From Allomyces arbusculus (taxonomy: Eukaryota; Blastocladiomycota; Blastocladiomycetes; Blastocladiales; Blastocladiaceae), in contig JADHYV010000061.1 in the NCBI GenBank assembly GCA_027604705.1, positions 44,381 to 108,380 on the forward strand: a DNA stretch of 64,000 nucleotides. The letters run 5' to 3'. The notes beneath the pieces were generated by a model. It was not told the DNA's origin. It saw only the letters and a list, made by a program, of their open reading frames with translations, and ran no database searches. The position numbers and the translations under genes are program-made. This document shows positions 22,392-33,792 of this stretch, piece by piece. Within the stretch, counting starts at the first letter, position 1; the number at the start of each line of letters is the position of its first letter.

Positions 22392-24028
22392 CTACATGAG
22401 CACGACGCCGAGCTTGTCGCCCGGGAACGGCTTGCACCGCCAGTTGTAGAGGTAGTAGTGCAACACGCCGTCGCCGCGTGCAAACTTGCATGCGTCGAGC
22501 ACTTCGCTGTTTTCCATGAGCTCGAGGCAGTTAAAGACGTCGTGGCCGGTCTTGTCGGCAAAATGCAGGCCGTCGGTAAAGAGCTCGACCAGGTTGTTCG
22601 ACGTTTCAATCGCCGTTTTGCCCTCCGGGTAAAAGTAGTAGAAGGAATAGGCCGCGTTGAGTTCCGTGTGCTTGGGGTGGTTGAGCACCTTGGACGGGAT
22701 CCGGTAGAACGAGAAGAAATGCGTGATCTTGCCCTCCTTGTTCTGTTCAGAGCAACCGTGATCGATCGGTGAGCGGAACGAAAAGATGCGCGACTCAAAC
22801 GATCCCATTATCGTGAGAAAACGTGCCTCGACCACATACGAATGCACAACGCCCTTGCGCGGCACCATCCAGTGCGCAATCTCCTCTTCCGAGAAATGCG
22901 GGTGCAGGCCAAACCGCGAATTATACTCTTCCAGCCCACGCTTGACCTGCGGCACATCGCGCACGGTCATTTCGCGAATGCCGTCGAGTTTGGGCGTCGA
23001 CCCAACTCTCAGACGGCGCTCCTGCTGCTCGAGCGTCTTGCCAATCGGCACGTACGAGAAGCCCGTCTCGACCAGCTTGCGCACATTGAGCGACCGGTGC
23101 CAGTACCGGCACGCGCCAACCGACCCAGGCAGCGCGGTGCCCGCCGTGTAGAGCGCCTGGAAAATGCCCTCGAGGTTGCAACGGCGTGTGATTTCCTTGA
23201 TGAGCACAGGCGCGAGCCGCTTGGACCGCAGCTTCTTGAGCACACAAAGAAAGTTGATTTCGACCATCGGCAGTTCGCTGCAGTGGGTGTCGGCGAGTAT
23301 CAGATCGGTTTCAGCCGGAGCTCTCAGAATCGCACAGCTGGCGAGGGATCGCGTACGTCTTGTTCACAGCCATGCGGGCTGGAATACCGCTAATGAACGC
23401 GACGAGCTTGCGCGATGCCGACACGCGCACGCCAACATGCCACGTCTTTTTCCAGCCCGGCGGCTTGAGGGCCCTGTGGAGGGAGTGCGACGCGTCAGAT
23501 CATGGACCACGATGGGAATCGCGCAACTACACTCGCGAACGCAAAAACCCGTACCAGGTCAAGAGGTCCTTGGGGTACCCGAATCGGAAGTTGCCCTCAG
23601 TGTCCTCGACATAGTTGTTGAACAGCAGCGTGTAGACCTGGTCGAGCTCGTTCTCGTCGGTAATGTCGACCTCGCACCACTCGAACCCGGCGGGCAAGGG
23701 CAACGGCGTCTGGCGCACTTGGTCGCGCGGCTTGTTGGGCTCGAGCGGGCCGTCGGCCTCGACGGCCACCTGTTCCTCTGGCGCATGAAGCGCGTCAGCA
23801 TCGGTGATCGAGGGAACGAGCACGCGACTACGGTGTTGGTCGCGCGTGCGTGCACCTACCGTGCGTCTGCGGGACCGGCTGCGTGCGCCAGAACTTGTGC
23901 TCAGGCGGCGGCTTGGGCGCGTCGTCCTGGCCGGCGCTCAGGGCCGCGATGCGCTGGACAGTGGCCAAGAGATCGTCTTCGTCGACGTCTTGGGGCTTCT
24001 TGCCGTTGGGGCGTTTGTTGTTGGACAT
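22392..24028 (-). CDS. NMT1: Glycylpeptide N-tetradecanoyltransferase (N-myristoyltransferase)
   Basis: Five exons: 23860-24028, 23555-23777, 23357-23473, 22827-23277, 22392-22742, giving 436 residues. The enzyme moves myristate from CoA to N-terminal glycine of proteins such as ARFs. Family landmarks are [90 protein letters not shown] and the C-terminal HYYLYNWRC. Three introns are GT-AG. The last, 22743-22826, fits only as GC-AG (GAG then gcacgt): removing its 84 bases joins SYVVE to NKEGKIT as the family expects, while retaining it would insert 28 residues in frame. The gene is divergent from the acyltransferase gene. Confidence 0.96.
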
Positions 24029-24433
24029 GGTGATTGCAGCGTGTCGAGGCGATCGCTGACCTGAAGCGGACGTGCGGGGTCAGCGCGACGGGATCACAGC
24101 AGTTACGGCTTGATTTCAAGCGCCCACGCCGACGACGTGGATGCTCGTGCTCGTGCGGTTGCGGTGGAGGCGCACGTGTGCCTGCGTGGCGAGGAGCGCG
24201 AGGGCTCTGCCGGGCTCTGCTGGGCTCTGCCCGCGTCCGTTCTTCATTTTGTGTTGTTTATTGGTCAGCAGACGCCAGCACAGCAGGGATCGCGATCAGC
24301 TCAGAGTGGTTGCCGGTGGCCATCTGACCAGCCCGACCATCATTCTTGACCTCTTGTCAGTGACCATCCCACCAACAACAACTGCACGAGCGCCGCGACC
24401 CGCTCCTCGTCAAGCGCGAGCCACCAGCAAAGC
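24029..24433. promoter_or_regulatory. Divergent promoter region NMT / acyltransferase
   Basis: 404 bases between two starts on opposite strands. It must carry both promoters. Near 24205-24233 there is a short direct repeat of gggctctgc. No TATA box or known element is evident. Confidence 0.5.
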
Positions 24434-26303
24434 ATGACCGCCATGGACCAGTGCCCTGCCGGCGTCTGCTGCCCCGCCGACATGGACGCCTGGCCCTACG
24501 CACCCGCCGCCACCATCACCGCACCCACGAGCCCCGTCTCCTCGTCCGGCACCGCGACCCCGCTCATGGAGGGCACCGTCAGTCTGCTCCCGCCCCCGCG
24601 CCTCGACGCAGCCGTTGCCGGCGGCATGCCGGGGGTCAAGTTGCCCACGGTCGACAGTCCTGTCGAGGCACCAGCAGCATCACACGAACAGCGCCACCTT
24701 GACCCCGCACACGCGCCATCGCCGTCCGCGAGCAGTAGGAGAACTAGTCCCGCGACCGAGACGGCGGCGCTCGTGCCTGCTACGGCTGATGCGGTCGCGG
24801 CGGCCAGCCCGGCAACGTACGTCGCGCAGCATGCCTCCTCTTGCGAGCTGTTGCTCGTCCAGTCCGGAGTTCAACGAAATTGATTGGAGCTATATGTAGT
24901 CGTCTCCCATCACGCCGTGAAGGCGGCGCTCTGGCGTACCTGTCGCGTCTCGTGCGCCGCATCGCGTCGCTCGGCCGGATTGGTTTCTACACGGGCGCGT
25001 TTGGTGGTCTTCTCGCTGCGCTCAACGTGATGCAGGCCAGCGGGTTGCTGCTCTACCGCGCATGGCACCGCCCGACCGTCGCCGCGATCAATTCCAAGGC
25101 GCTCGCCGCGTGCTGGGGTTACATCCAGCACATGATGGAGGTGCGTGGTGCCGGCCGTGATTGCTCGACGATACCGCGTTTGCTGACCGTTGGCTCTCGA
25201 CAAACAGGGTCGGAACAGAGCGCCCGTCACGTTCTCGGGCGATGTGCTCGAGATTCCCTACAACACGCAGCGCGTCATGCCGTGGAACCAGACGCCCGAT
25301 CATCCGGAGCCGCCCAGCGCCTACGTGATCGCGAACCATGTCTTCTTCTGTGATTTTACGCTGGAGCACACGGTCGCCGTGCGCAGGAATATGCTCGGGC
25401 ATTGTCGGTACTTTGCCAAGGAGAGCCACGGGTACTGGCCGCTGTTTGGATGGGTTCGTTGACTCTTTTGCTTTCCTGCTGGAAATGGGACAGCAGCTGA
25501 CTTCCATATGGCTCTCCACTCGCTAGTTGATTCGCATGGCTGGATTCGTGCTCCTCAAGCGTGACTGGGATCTGGTACCATCACAAGAACGAAGTCGCGA
25601 AGGATCCCCGCCCCTCCTGCTCACCGTCGCCATGATTACCATTTAGGACCAGAGATACATTCTCTCGCGTGTCCAGGAGTGGCAGCGCGAGCGGCAACCG
25701 ATCTGGATGGTCGCCTACCCTGAGGGCACACGCATGACCGCAGAAAAGTTCCGCAAGGTGCGCTCTTTTACTCGTCCCGTGGCTCTCCACCGACCTCGTC
25801 ACTAACTCTTCCATATTTACCACCCCCTTTTCTAGTCACAGCAATTCTCGCGCGACCGCGGCCTACCCGTCTTTAACCACCTGCTCTGCCCCCGCACGAA
25901 AGGGTTTGTCGCGATCATGAAAATGCTGCGCACGCCCGACTCGCACTTCAAGTACCTGCTCGATTTCACCGTGGCCGCACGGCACTTGCCCACGAACGGG
26001 TTCAATACGGTGTTCCCGACCGGGTTCGACTTGCTCGGCCGCCGCCGGTTGGACCGGATCTGGCAGTTCCACGTGCACGTCGACAAGTTTGATCTTTGCG
26101 ACTTGCCGGACGACGAGGCTGGGCTCGAGCGGTGGCTTATCAACCGGTGGGTCGTGAAAGATCAGCGGTTGGCGCAGTGGTATGCGCAGTGGCCGACGGT
26201 CGCGAATGGCGGCGCGTACGAGATTCCGTATAACACGCCGGCCGAGGTGCTGCGCACGATGACGACGCCGGTGCCGCCGGCACATATTGAGGAGGTCGAG
26301 TAG
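24434..26303 (+). CDS. PlsC-family lysophospholipid acyltransferase
   Basis: Six exons: 24434-24816, 24900-25140, 25208-25453, 25527-25574, 25647-25757, 25836-26303, giving 498 residues. The first 127 residues are disordered and Ala/Pro-rich. A membrane segment follows (GFYTGAFGGLLAALNVMQAS). Then come the acyltransferase motifs: NHVFFCD (the HX4D catalytic motif), a GYWPLFGW block, FVLLKRDW, and YPEGTRMT (acyl-acceptor motif III). FNHLLCPRTKGFVA follows, which is typical of the LCLAT1/AGPAT5/yeast Cst26 group that remodels phosphatidylinositol or lysophosphatidic acid at the ER. Substrate is not deducible. All introns are GT-AG, 65-83 bases. Confidence 0.9.
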
Positions 26304-26591
26304 GTAGTTGGGGGATCGTTTGGATTCTTGTTCGGGCTTGGTTGGCGTTTGTCATTCTGTACACGTTCATAAATTTGAGCGGAATACACGCGTCGGTGAA
26401 AGCGCTTCCGAGTTTTTTGGACCAAGGATCACGACGCACAGATGCGGATTCATTTTGCCAGCGAATTAAATCGAACAGATGGACATGGTCAGGCAGAAAA
26501 ACGAAAAAAGGGTTTGAGCAATACAACGACACGAAATAGCACACGGAGGAAGACGATCGCAAACACAAAATCAAGACTGCTCGCTCAGGGT

Positions 26592-27977
26592 CTACAGCAA
26601 GAGCGTCATGACGAGCGGGACCGCTGCCGCGAGCACACCAACACCTGACGCAACTGCCGACGTCGACGCCGCCGACTTGCCAGCCTCGGTCGTCGACGAG
26701 TTCCCGTTACTCGACGTGGGCGTGCCGTCCGACGTCGTGTTGGTCGCATTCGCCGGCGCAAACGCAACGACGTAGTTCAAGTTGGCGCACCCGACACGGG
26801 ACCCGTTGGCGCCGTGCAACACAATCGACAGCTTCTCAATCTGCTTGGTCGTGAACGTCGGGTCCCAGACAACCTTGCGGAACGTGGTCGCCGACGTCGC
26901 CTGACCGTTGACATTGGTCTGCGCCTGCGCCGTCTGCAGCTGCACCGTGTTGGGCGTCGTCGCCACCTGCTTGTCGTCGGCCTTGATCGAGCCGTACTTG
27001 CCCGAAAGATCGCCCGTCTCGTACGACGACCAGTTGCCGGGGGCCGGCTTGTAATCGGCCGAGTTGCCGCCCTTGAACCGCGGGTTCACCTGCGCGGCGT
27101 CCCAGTGGTCCTTGGCCGTCGCGCAATCCGTGCCCGAAATCGCCGACTCGTGGATATGGTACTTGAACTCGGTCGACCCCGTGAAGTTGCGCGCGACAAT
27201 CGTCAACTGCGCAACGGTCGCAGGCCGCGGCTGGCCCGAGATCACCGTGAAAATGTTTTCGGGCATATCGGGCGTCACGGGCACATCAATGATATCGATG
27301 GCCAGGTCGCCAGTGCCCTGCGAGTTGGACACGACGGCGCGCAGCGGGTTGGCCGTGAGCTTGGCCCAGTTGACGGCGTCGTCAATCTTTTGCATGTTGG
27401 CGCAAGCGACGCGCGAGCCGTTGGTCCCGTGCACGGTCAACGACAAGTTGGCAAAGTCGCTGACCTGGATTGTCGGGTCGAGCACCCACTTCTTGCGGTA
27501 GTTGGCCGTCTCGGCGTTCAGCGAGCCGTACTTGCCGGACAAATCGCCCGACTCGTAGGTCGTCCAGTCGCCCGTGGTCGGCTTGTAGTCTTCGGTCTTG
27601 CCGCCCTTGAACCGCGGGTTCACCTGCGCCTTGTCCCAGTGTGCGCCCGTCGACGCACAGTCGCCGGCGTCGTTCACTTTCGACTCGTGGATGTGGTACG
27701 TGTAGTCGACCCCAGCGGGCAAGTCGTTGGCGGCAATCACAAGCACCGTGACCTTGTCGGGCTTGGGCGCCTTGTTGTTGAGCACGTTAAACATGACCGG
27801 GTTCACGCCCGACGCGGGCATCTCGGCAAAGAGCGCGACAACGCTGCCGGGGCCAGCCTTGAAGACGGCGCGCGCGCCAACGGTCGGGGTAAAGACCGCG
27901 TCGGTCGCGGCCGTCGGGGCCGTCGCGACCGCGAGCAGTAGCAGCACGGCGAAGACGGGGAGCAGTGGGCGGGCCAT
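26592..27977 (-). CDS. GPI-anchored protein with two Cu-only superoxide dismutase-like domains
   Basis: A single-exon gene of 461 residues. A signal peptide (residues 1 to about 24) is followed by two tandem repeats of about 190 residues. Each repeat has HIHES (two copper-binding His), an HWDxAQVNPRFKGG block, ESGDLSGKYGS or ETGDLSGKYGS, and a late VHG or LHG (fourth His), with a Cys pair (DCAST/DCATA to CANM/CANL). No zinc-binding subdomain is seen. This fits the Cu-only SOD-repeat (SOD5-like, extracellular) type. The C-terminus is Ser/Thr-rich and ends in a hydrophobic tail (SAVASGVGVLAAAVPLVMTL), as in GPI-anchored wall proteins. The likely role is extracellular superoxide disposal or H2O2 signalling. 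Confidence 0.88.
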   Translation of the reverse strand: MARPLLPVFAVLLLLAVATAPTAATDAVFTPTVGARAVFKAGPGSVVALFAEMPASGVNPVMFNVLNNKAPKPDKVTVLVIAANDLPAGVDYTYHIHESKVNDAGDCASTGAHWDKAQVNPRFKGGKTEDYKPTTGDWTTYESGDLSGKYGSLNAETANYRKKWVLDPTIQVSDFANLSLTVHGTNGSRVACANMQKIDDAVNWAKLTANPLRAVVSNSQGTGDLAIDIIDVPVTPDMPENIFTVISGQPRPATVAQLTIVARNFTGSTEFKYHIHESAISGTDCATAKDHWDAAQVNPRFKGGNSADYKPAPGNWSSYETGDLSGKYGSIKADDKQVATTPNTVQLQTAQAQTNVNGQATSATTFRKVVWDPTFTTKQIEKLSIVLHGANGSRVGCANLNYVVAFAPANATNTTSDGTPTSSNGNSSTTEAGKSAASTSAVASGVGVLAAAVPLVMTLLL

Positions 27978-28961
27978 GGTGACTGGCGAGACCTTGGATG
28001 AAGGCGAGTTGCTCGTTGGGGGGAGGCAAGTGCCGCGCTGCGAGGGAGAGGAAGGCGACGCGTTCGGATAAAGAGGCTGCAGGGGCGGCGCTTTGGCAGC
28101 ACAGCCTTGATGCTGGTAGGTTCGTCTAGTCTGGAGCTGCGCTGGTACACCGGGCTGCTGTCAGGACGACGAGGAGGACAGAGAGGAAAGCGGGCGGTGA
28201 GGAGGGGAGACACTGGGCGAAGTGCGTTCTTGTGCAGGGCAAAGACTGAACGGTCAGAAACGGTCGATGTTTGGTCGGGCCGCGTGTTGGCCATCGATTG
28301 TTGCTGATTTTTCTGAGTTCAAAAGAAAACGCGCATCGGGCCGGAGTGCCTCTTGGACACGTGTCCCTGCCTGCGGCGCGTTTCCTGCCGCGTCAGGAAA
28401 GTCCCTGGGTGCCCGAAGCGGACGCATTGCGTGCGCCTCAAGCCACGGCGTCGGCGTCGCTGCAAGGTCTCGGTTCCAGAAATCAATCGGTCAAGGAGCG
28501 GAACCGTCCCTGCCCAAAGCGAAATGAAACGGAGCTGTCCCTGCCGCAGCGCAGGCGAAACGCTTCGAAGCGCGAAACGTGCCGACGCGGTCACGTTTCA
28601 TCGCAGGGAGCCAGGTTAGGTTGTTTCTGTGCTCTTGGCAACGGCGAACTAGCCGGCAAAAAGCAGCGCGGTCCTTCCGGCGCCTTCAGGCGGCCTTCAG
28701 GTTGGGCTCGCTGGGCTCGCCACGTCCCCCACGCTCAACTCGCTCGGCCCAAGTCGGGGCACGGTTCTTGCCTTCTCGCCAAGTTCTTGGGCGTTCGTTC
28801 TTGACGTGGACGAGGCCGAGAGCATCCCTGAGGCGCGCGTGTCGTCTGCCTTTTGCCCTCTCCTCCGCGCCAGACAGCACCGCATAAGATCTCCGCACCC
28901 TCCACCAAGCCGGATCTCCACACCGTCCCACCCACCCATCCATCCACCACCAACAAGAACC
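27978..28961. promoter_or_regulatory. Divergent intergenic region
   Basis: 984 bases between the SOD-repeat gene (minus) and the spartin-like gene (plus). Around 28330-28630 short words such as gaaacg and tccctgcc recur, but no clear repeat array or gene is present. Both promoters should lie here. Confidence 0.45.
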
Positions 28962-30515
28962 ATGACCTCGCACCAAGCCGCCTCGGCCGAGCCCGACCTG
29001 CTGCTCGCCGTGCACAACGCAACCGTGACCCTGCACGACGCGCCTGACGCATCTGACGCCGGCCGCCAAGTCGCACGCGGCACGCTGCACGTCGTGCAAC
29101 TGCAAATGGATGCCGTCGATGGCGACATCACCGTCCTGACCGTCGGCGACGCCTTCCAGCTGCAGCTGGATGCCGGCGGTAGCGGCACGCTGCCCGTGGC
29201 GCGCCTGAGCCCGACCAAGTTTGTGCTCACGGTGCCGGCACCCGCGGCACCCGCGGCGCCGCTGCACTATTCGCTTACTGTCGAGACGCCCGACGCGGCC
29301 GAGCTCGATGCATTGACGGACTTGCTCGTGCACTACACGGCGCTCGTGGCCCCGTCCGACACGTACCGCAACACGGTCGCACTTGTCGACGCGCACGGTG
29401 CGGTCGTCGGCACGCTCCCGACGCAGGTCGACGCGTCGCATTTGCCGGCGTACGACGAAAAGGCGCCGCTCCTGGCCGATGTGGACGCCCCCGCAGCCTC
29501 CTCGGCGAGCGACGAGAAGAAGAGCGTGACCACGTCGATGCCGCCGCCCGTCGTTCTCACCGGTACGCCCGACGGCGGTGTGTCGGTGTGGCCCGCAACG
29601 GCCGCCGCGGCAACGGACGCGACCTCGGGCCTGTCGTGGGGCGACGTTCCGCCTGAGACGTGGATCGTGCAGGGCGGCGAGAAAGTCGGGTCGCTGATGG
29701 TGCAAGGCGCGAGTTTGCTCGCGCAAGGGATCGAGGCCGCGGCCGCGTCCATGATCCCGACCACCCCCAAGGCCAAGGAGCCCTGGGTGTTTACGCCCAC
29801 GGCGCGCGAGAATATTGCCACGGCCAAGAGCGTCTCGGACGCGGCGTTGACCGTGACCAAGTCGATTGTGGACGGTGCTGTGGCCGTTGCGTCGAAGGTA
29901 GGTGAGGCCGTCGCCACGCAGCTCGAGTCCTCGTCGACCAAGCCGGGGAGTAAGCGCGAGCGCGGGCTCAAGTTCACGTCGGCGGTGCTCAAGGCCGTGG
30001 GGACGCTGACGGAATCGGCGGCCAAGTCAGGCAAGCTCGTGATTGGCGCGACGGGGCGGTCGGCCGCGGATTACCTTGACCACAAGTACGGTGCCGAGGC
30101 CGGGAATGTCGCGCGCGAAGTCGCGCGGATCGGCGAAAAGGTCTGGGTCGTCTACTTTGACGCGATGGGCATTCGCCGCGCCGTGCTCATGGCCGGGACC
30201 AAGTCGGCCGTGCACTCGTTGCACGACGCCAAGGCCGCGGCGGCGGCGGGTGCTGTGAAAGGCGATGGGAGCATCACGTTCAAGGCGCCCGTTGAGAAGG
30301 CGCCCGTTGAGAAGGCGCCCGTTCCCGCGGCTACGACGACGGCGGCAGCGCAGCCGGAACAGTCGCTGAGCGAGACCATGGGCCCCGCCATCATTCTTGG
30401 GAACAAGGTGCTCGTGTCGCTCGCGTCGGCCGCGTCGTCGCTAGCCAAGGCCTCGTCGGAGTGGGTCGCTGCCAACGTCCAACAGCCGCCGCTGCCGCCG
30501 CGCGAGAAGTCGTAA
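28962..30515 (+). CDS. Senescence/spartin-domain protein
   Basis: A single-exon gene of 517 residues starting MTSHQAASAEPD. The N-terminal about 130 residues contain beta-rich segments (LHVVQLQMDAVDGDITVLTV). The C-terminal part (about 230-470) is the senescence/spartin-associated domain, with runs of small-residue amphipathic helices (GEKVGSLMVQGASLLAQGIE, VSDAALTVTKSIVDGAVAVASKVG, GNVAREVARIGEKVWVVYFDAMGIRRA). Spartin in animals acts at lipid droplets and endosomes, and the plant ERD7 group uses the same domain to bind phospholipids. The MIT domain of animal spartin is not evident. A KAPVEKAPVEKAP triplication precedes the C-terminus. Confidence 0.82.
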   Translation: MTSHQAASAEPDLLLAVHNATVTLHDAPDASDAGRQVARGTLHVVQLQMDAVDGDITVLTVGDAFQLQLDAGGSGTLPVARLSPTKFVLTVPAPAAPAAPLHYSLTVETPDAAELDALTDLLVHYTALVAPSDTYRNTVALVDAHGAVVGTLPTQVDASHLPAYDEKAPLLADVDAPAASSASDEKKSVTTSMPPPVVLTGTPDGGVSVWPATAAAATDATSGLSWGDVPPETWIVQGGEKVGSLMVQGASLLAQGIEAAAASMIPTTPKAKEPWVFTPTARENIATAKSVSDAALTVTKSIVDGAVAVASKVGEAVATQLESSSTKPGSKRERGLKFTSAVLKAVGTLTESAAKSGKLVIGATGRSAADYLDHKYGAEAGNVAREVARIGEKVWVVYFDAMGIRRAVLMAGTKSAVHSLHDAKAAAAAGAVKGDGSITFKAPVEKAPVEKAPVPAATTTAAAQPEQSLSETMGPAIILGNKVLVSLASAASSLAKASSEWVAANVQQPPLPPREKS

Positions 30516-30838
30516 ACGCGTCGCGTCGCGAGTTGTGTTTCCAGGGGCCCCGCTGGCTCCATTTGTGACCATCTGTACATATAATAACATACATGGAAAA
30601 TCGGTTGTTGTATCTGCTCTAGGAATGGGAGGCCGTACGAAGGACAATCATCGCGACACAAAAGGGAACGAACGACACGACCAGGCGACCCGGGCACGGG
30701 TCTGCCAACAAAACTGCGAGTACTAGAGGGAACGATCAAAACGACGGCAAAATGGTTGAGGGAAAAAGTTGGAGCCAACGGAAAAGAACAGGGGAGGGAA
30801 GAGGAGCGGGTAGCGAGGTGAGGGCACAAACAGCACCA
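30516..30838. other. Convergent 3' intergenic region
   Basis: 322 bases between two stop codons facing each other. It carries the two 3' UTRs; no gene is seen. Confidence 0.5.
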
Positions 30839-32918
30839 TCACGTCCCCAAAATCGACGACGGAGTCGCAAATACAAACGTCTGCCGCGTCGGCGACGCGA
30901 CGGCACCCGTCGCCGTCGTCGGTGACCCAGGCGGGCCCGTAGCCGTCACGTCTGGCGAAAGTGACCTCGTGCGCGGGAACGTCGGGCTCGTCGGACTGCT
31001 CAAGGCCACCGACGCGTGCGTCGCACCCGTCCCAGGCGCCGCTCCCGGACTCGCCGGTGATGTGCCCAGCGACGACTCCGCTGCTGCCGCTGCTGCCGCG
31101 GCCGCGAGCGGGAGCAGTGCCGGCGGCAGACTCGATGCGGCCTCGTCGTGCACGTCCTCGGTGGGCGTGAGTGCCGGCGTGATCGGGTTCAAAATGTACG
31201 TCTTTGGCGCCGTTTCGAGCGAGATTTGGGGTGACGGGAGCCGGTAAGCCACCTGGAACCGCCGCTGCGCGAGCGTGCGGTACCCGGCGCCCGGCTTGTT
31301 GGTCGTTTCTGGAGCAGCACCGGAAGCAGCACCGTGCGCGTTCGGGAACCCGGCGGTCATCGGTAGCGCCACGGAATGCGGCCGCTGCCAGGCCAAATCG
31401 CCGTGCGATCGCGGCAGCGTCGTCGGAAGCGGTGTCTGGCCAGGCACCGCTGCGTGCGACTCTGTTACATCCGACGTCGACCCGCGGCGACCCGATTTGG
31501 ACTTGCCCGACGACAAGTTCCCAAAGAACCACGACCGCCGCGCCGCCGTGGATCGCATGGGCGGCGGTCGTGATCTGTCGCGCGAAATCGACGAGTGCAT
31601 GTCGCGTCGCAGAACGGCGGCGTCGGAGCCGCTGCGCGCGCCACCGAACCGCTGCATTGCCGCCCAAATCGCGCGGTCGATGGGGTGCGGCGGTGGAGTT
31701 TCGTCCGAATCGGTCGTGCTCTGGCCGCGCCGGCGTAGACGGTGCACGCGGTACACGACGAGGGCCATGGTGACGACGAGGGTCGTGACGAGGACGCCGA
31801 GTAGGGCTGCGACGCCCGCCGAGACGGATGACGAGTCGGACTTTGCGCCGGTATCGACCGAGGAGGTCGGGTCGGTGTCGCTGACCTGCGAGCAGAAGGG
31901 GATTGAGACGGGAGTGTCGACCCACGTGTTCTTGAAGTCGTCGTAAAACATTTTCAGGCACGGTGAGTTGCTCGGAAACCCATCGGGCAGGCATAATGGT
32001 GAGCGGAACCCGCCGGTGCCGTTGTGCGCGACGAGCGAGCATCGGTCGCCGGTATACGCGCCAAGCTCGGACGGGACATGGGTGTAGTTGTTACCGTTCA
32101 AGTGTCTAGTGGAGAAGCAGGAGCTAGTGAGTCTTGCTAGTCGAGAATGAGCAAAGAGGCGAAATGACCGAGCGACGAACAAGACTTTGAGGCTGGGCAT
32201 GGTTGCGACCGACCGGGGCACCGCGTTCAGCAAGTTGTTGCCGAGAAAGAGGACCGATAGAGACGGCGCGTTGCCCACGTTCGCGTTGATGGACGTGAAT
32301 TGATTGTCACTCGCAAAGCTAGACGTATCAACTTCATATATTAGCAGAGTAACAACCGCGACGGCCACAACCCCATCCACATGATGCTCTTCCCCAAGAT
32401 CACAACCGGCCAGACCGCGTCGCGTGTCAAGGAAATGAACGCACAGGTACGTCAAGTTCTTCATGCTCCCAATCTCGCCCATGAGCTCGCCGCTAAACGC
32501 ATTCTGCCGGATGTGCCTAGTGGGTGCGCGATGTCAGTCCGTCGTTCCGTTTGCCGCTGCATCCGCTCATGAACCGACGACATAGCACATACAGTTGCTG
32601 CAGCGCCGGCAACTGCGTCGCCGGGAACAGTGTCCCGCGCAAATTGTTGCCGTTGAGCTTGAGCGTTTCCAGCATCGTCAAGCTCGCCAGGTTGGCCGGC
32701 AGCCCGCCCGTCAGGTTGTTGGATCGTAGGTCGAGCGAGACAACGTGACCATCGGCGTTGCAGCTCACGCCGTACCAGTCGCAGCATCGCGTCGTCGCCG
32801 ACGTTGCCTGCGCGTAGCCCGTCGATGCGGTCCAAGACGTGGCCCCGCCAGTCGTCAGGAACAGCGCCTGCAGCGCTGCACACTCGGCCGCTGTCGATTC
32901 GGGCACCGTCGTGGCCAT
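30839..32918 (-). CDS. Leucine-rich-repeat receptor-like membrane protein, no kinase
   Basis: Four exons: 32593-32918, 32445-32516, 32181-32318, 30839-32105, giving 600 residues. An LRR N-terminal cap with CCDWYGVSCNADGHVVSLDL starts the ectodomain. LRR units follow (NNLTGGLPANLASLTMLETL, GNNLRGTLFPATQLPALQQL, then units in exons 2 and 3). A C-terminal cysteine region ends in one transmembrane helix (VAALLGVLVTTLVVTMALVV). The cytoplasmic part (about 280 residues) is Ser/Arg/Pro-rich and contains no kinase motifs. Every intron interrupts the Leu codon of an LxxL repeat in phase 2, so exons equal whole repeats. No signal peptide is seen, so a further 5' exon may exist. The plant-receptor-like architecture without kinase also occurs in chytrid-grade fungi. 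Confidence 0.85.
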
Positions 32919-33792
32919 GGTCGTACGGCAAGGCGGAGAGGGTACCGGCGCGAGGGTACGGTGCGCACGTGCGGGAACGGGAGCGAGAGCAGGTGCAGTA
33001 GCAAACGTGCGCTGTTGGATCCCAAACCGCAGCGATCAGCGTGGAAGCTGTGACTTTTGCGCAAATCCAGCCCCGCAGGATCCTCAACTCCGTGTTGCAC
33101 AATGTTGTGCGTGCTGCCTGCGGCCGTGTTGGAGCGGTCGGGTTCCAGACTCACCGGGAGGAGCTGCAGGTGGTGAGCATGGGCCTGGTCGTGGAAAACC
33201 GGTGCGTGCTTGCGCGGTGAAGGCCAAGCCCGGCAAGCGTGGGGCCAAGAAACGAGGAGCAGCGGGCTTGTGCGGCGTGCAAGATGGGAACACGAGCAAG
33301 CGAGAAGACACACGAGCCCCCAGGGCGATGGTCTCGTGTGGGTCGTTTCGGCAAGCTGGTGAGCGACGATGGCGGGAGCGCCACTTGCAGGCAGTGGATG
33401 GTTGGCGGCGCCCTGCTCGTCAAGATTTCGCGCGACGACTGCGGCAAGTTGCAAGTTGTGGTCCAATACCGGGTCCAGGTGGATTGAATGCACCGGTAGG
33501 GCCAAGAAAGCGATGTGGAGATGAGGCCTTGGCAATCATGGCGGAAGGGACTGCCCAGACTCTATCCAGACTCGATCGTGTCCATTGCGACGTTGTGGGC
33601 TTGCGAACTCAAAGAAACGAATCGCTAGAATCAAAAATTGTATTGTAAAACGCCTGGATAGGTAGACTGGATTACCCATGACAAGACTTCACAGAGCGTG
33701 TGATTCTGGCACATCGCGTCCCTTCGACGACATCAGTATGGGAAGTGGGCTCACAGCTCACAGCTTCGACACGAAGAACCACTTGCCAAGAA
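32919..33792. other. Long intergenic region
   Basis: About 870 bases. A 269-codon open frame on the plus strand here has no family features and is Arg/Gly-rich, as chance frames in GC-rich DNA are. It should contain the promoter of the LRR gene, and possibly its missing signal-peptide exon. Confidence 0.4.

Noticed and set aside
26814-27941. A 375-codon open frame on the plus strand
   Set aside because: Antisense to the SOD-repeat gene. Its internal repetition mirrors that gene's two domains.
32839-33648. A 269-codon plus-strand frame between the LRR and pyrophosphatase genes
   Set aside because: It overlaps the first LRR exon, is Arg/Gly-rich and has no recognisable domain or splice support.
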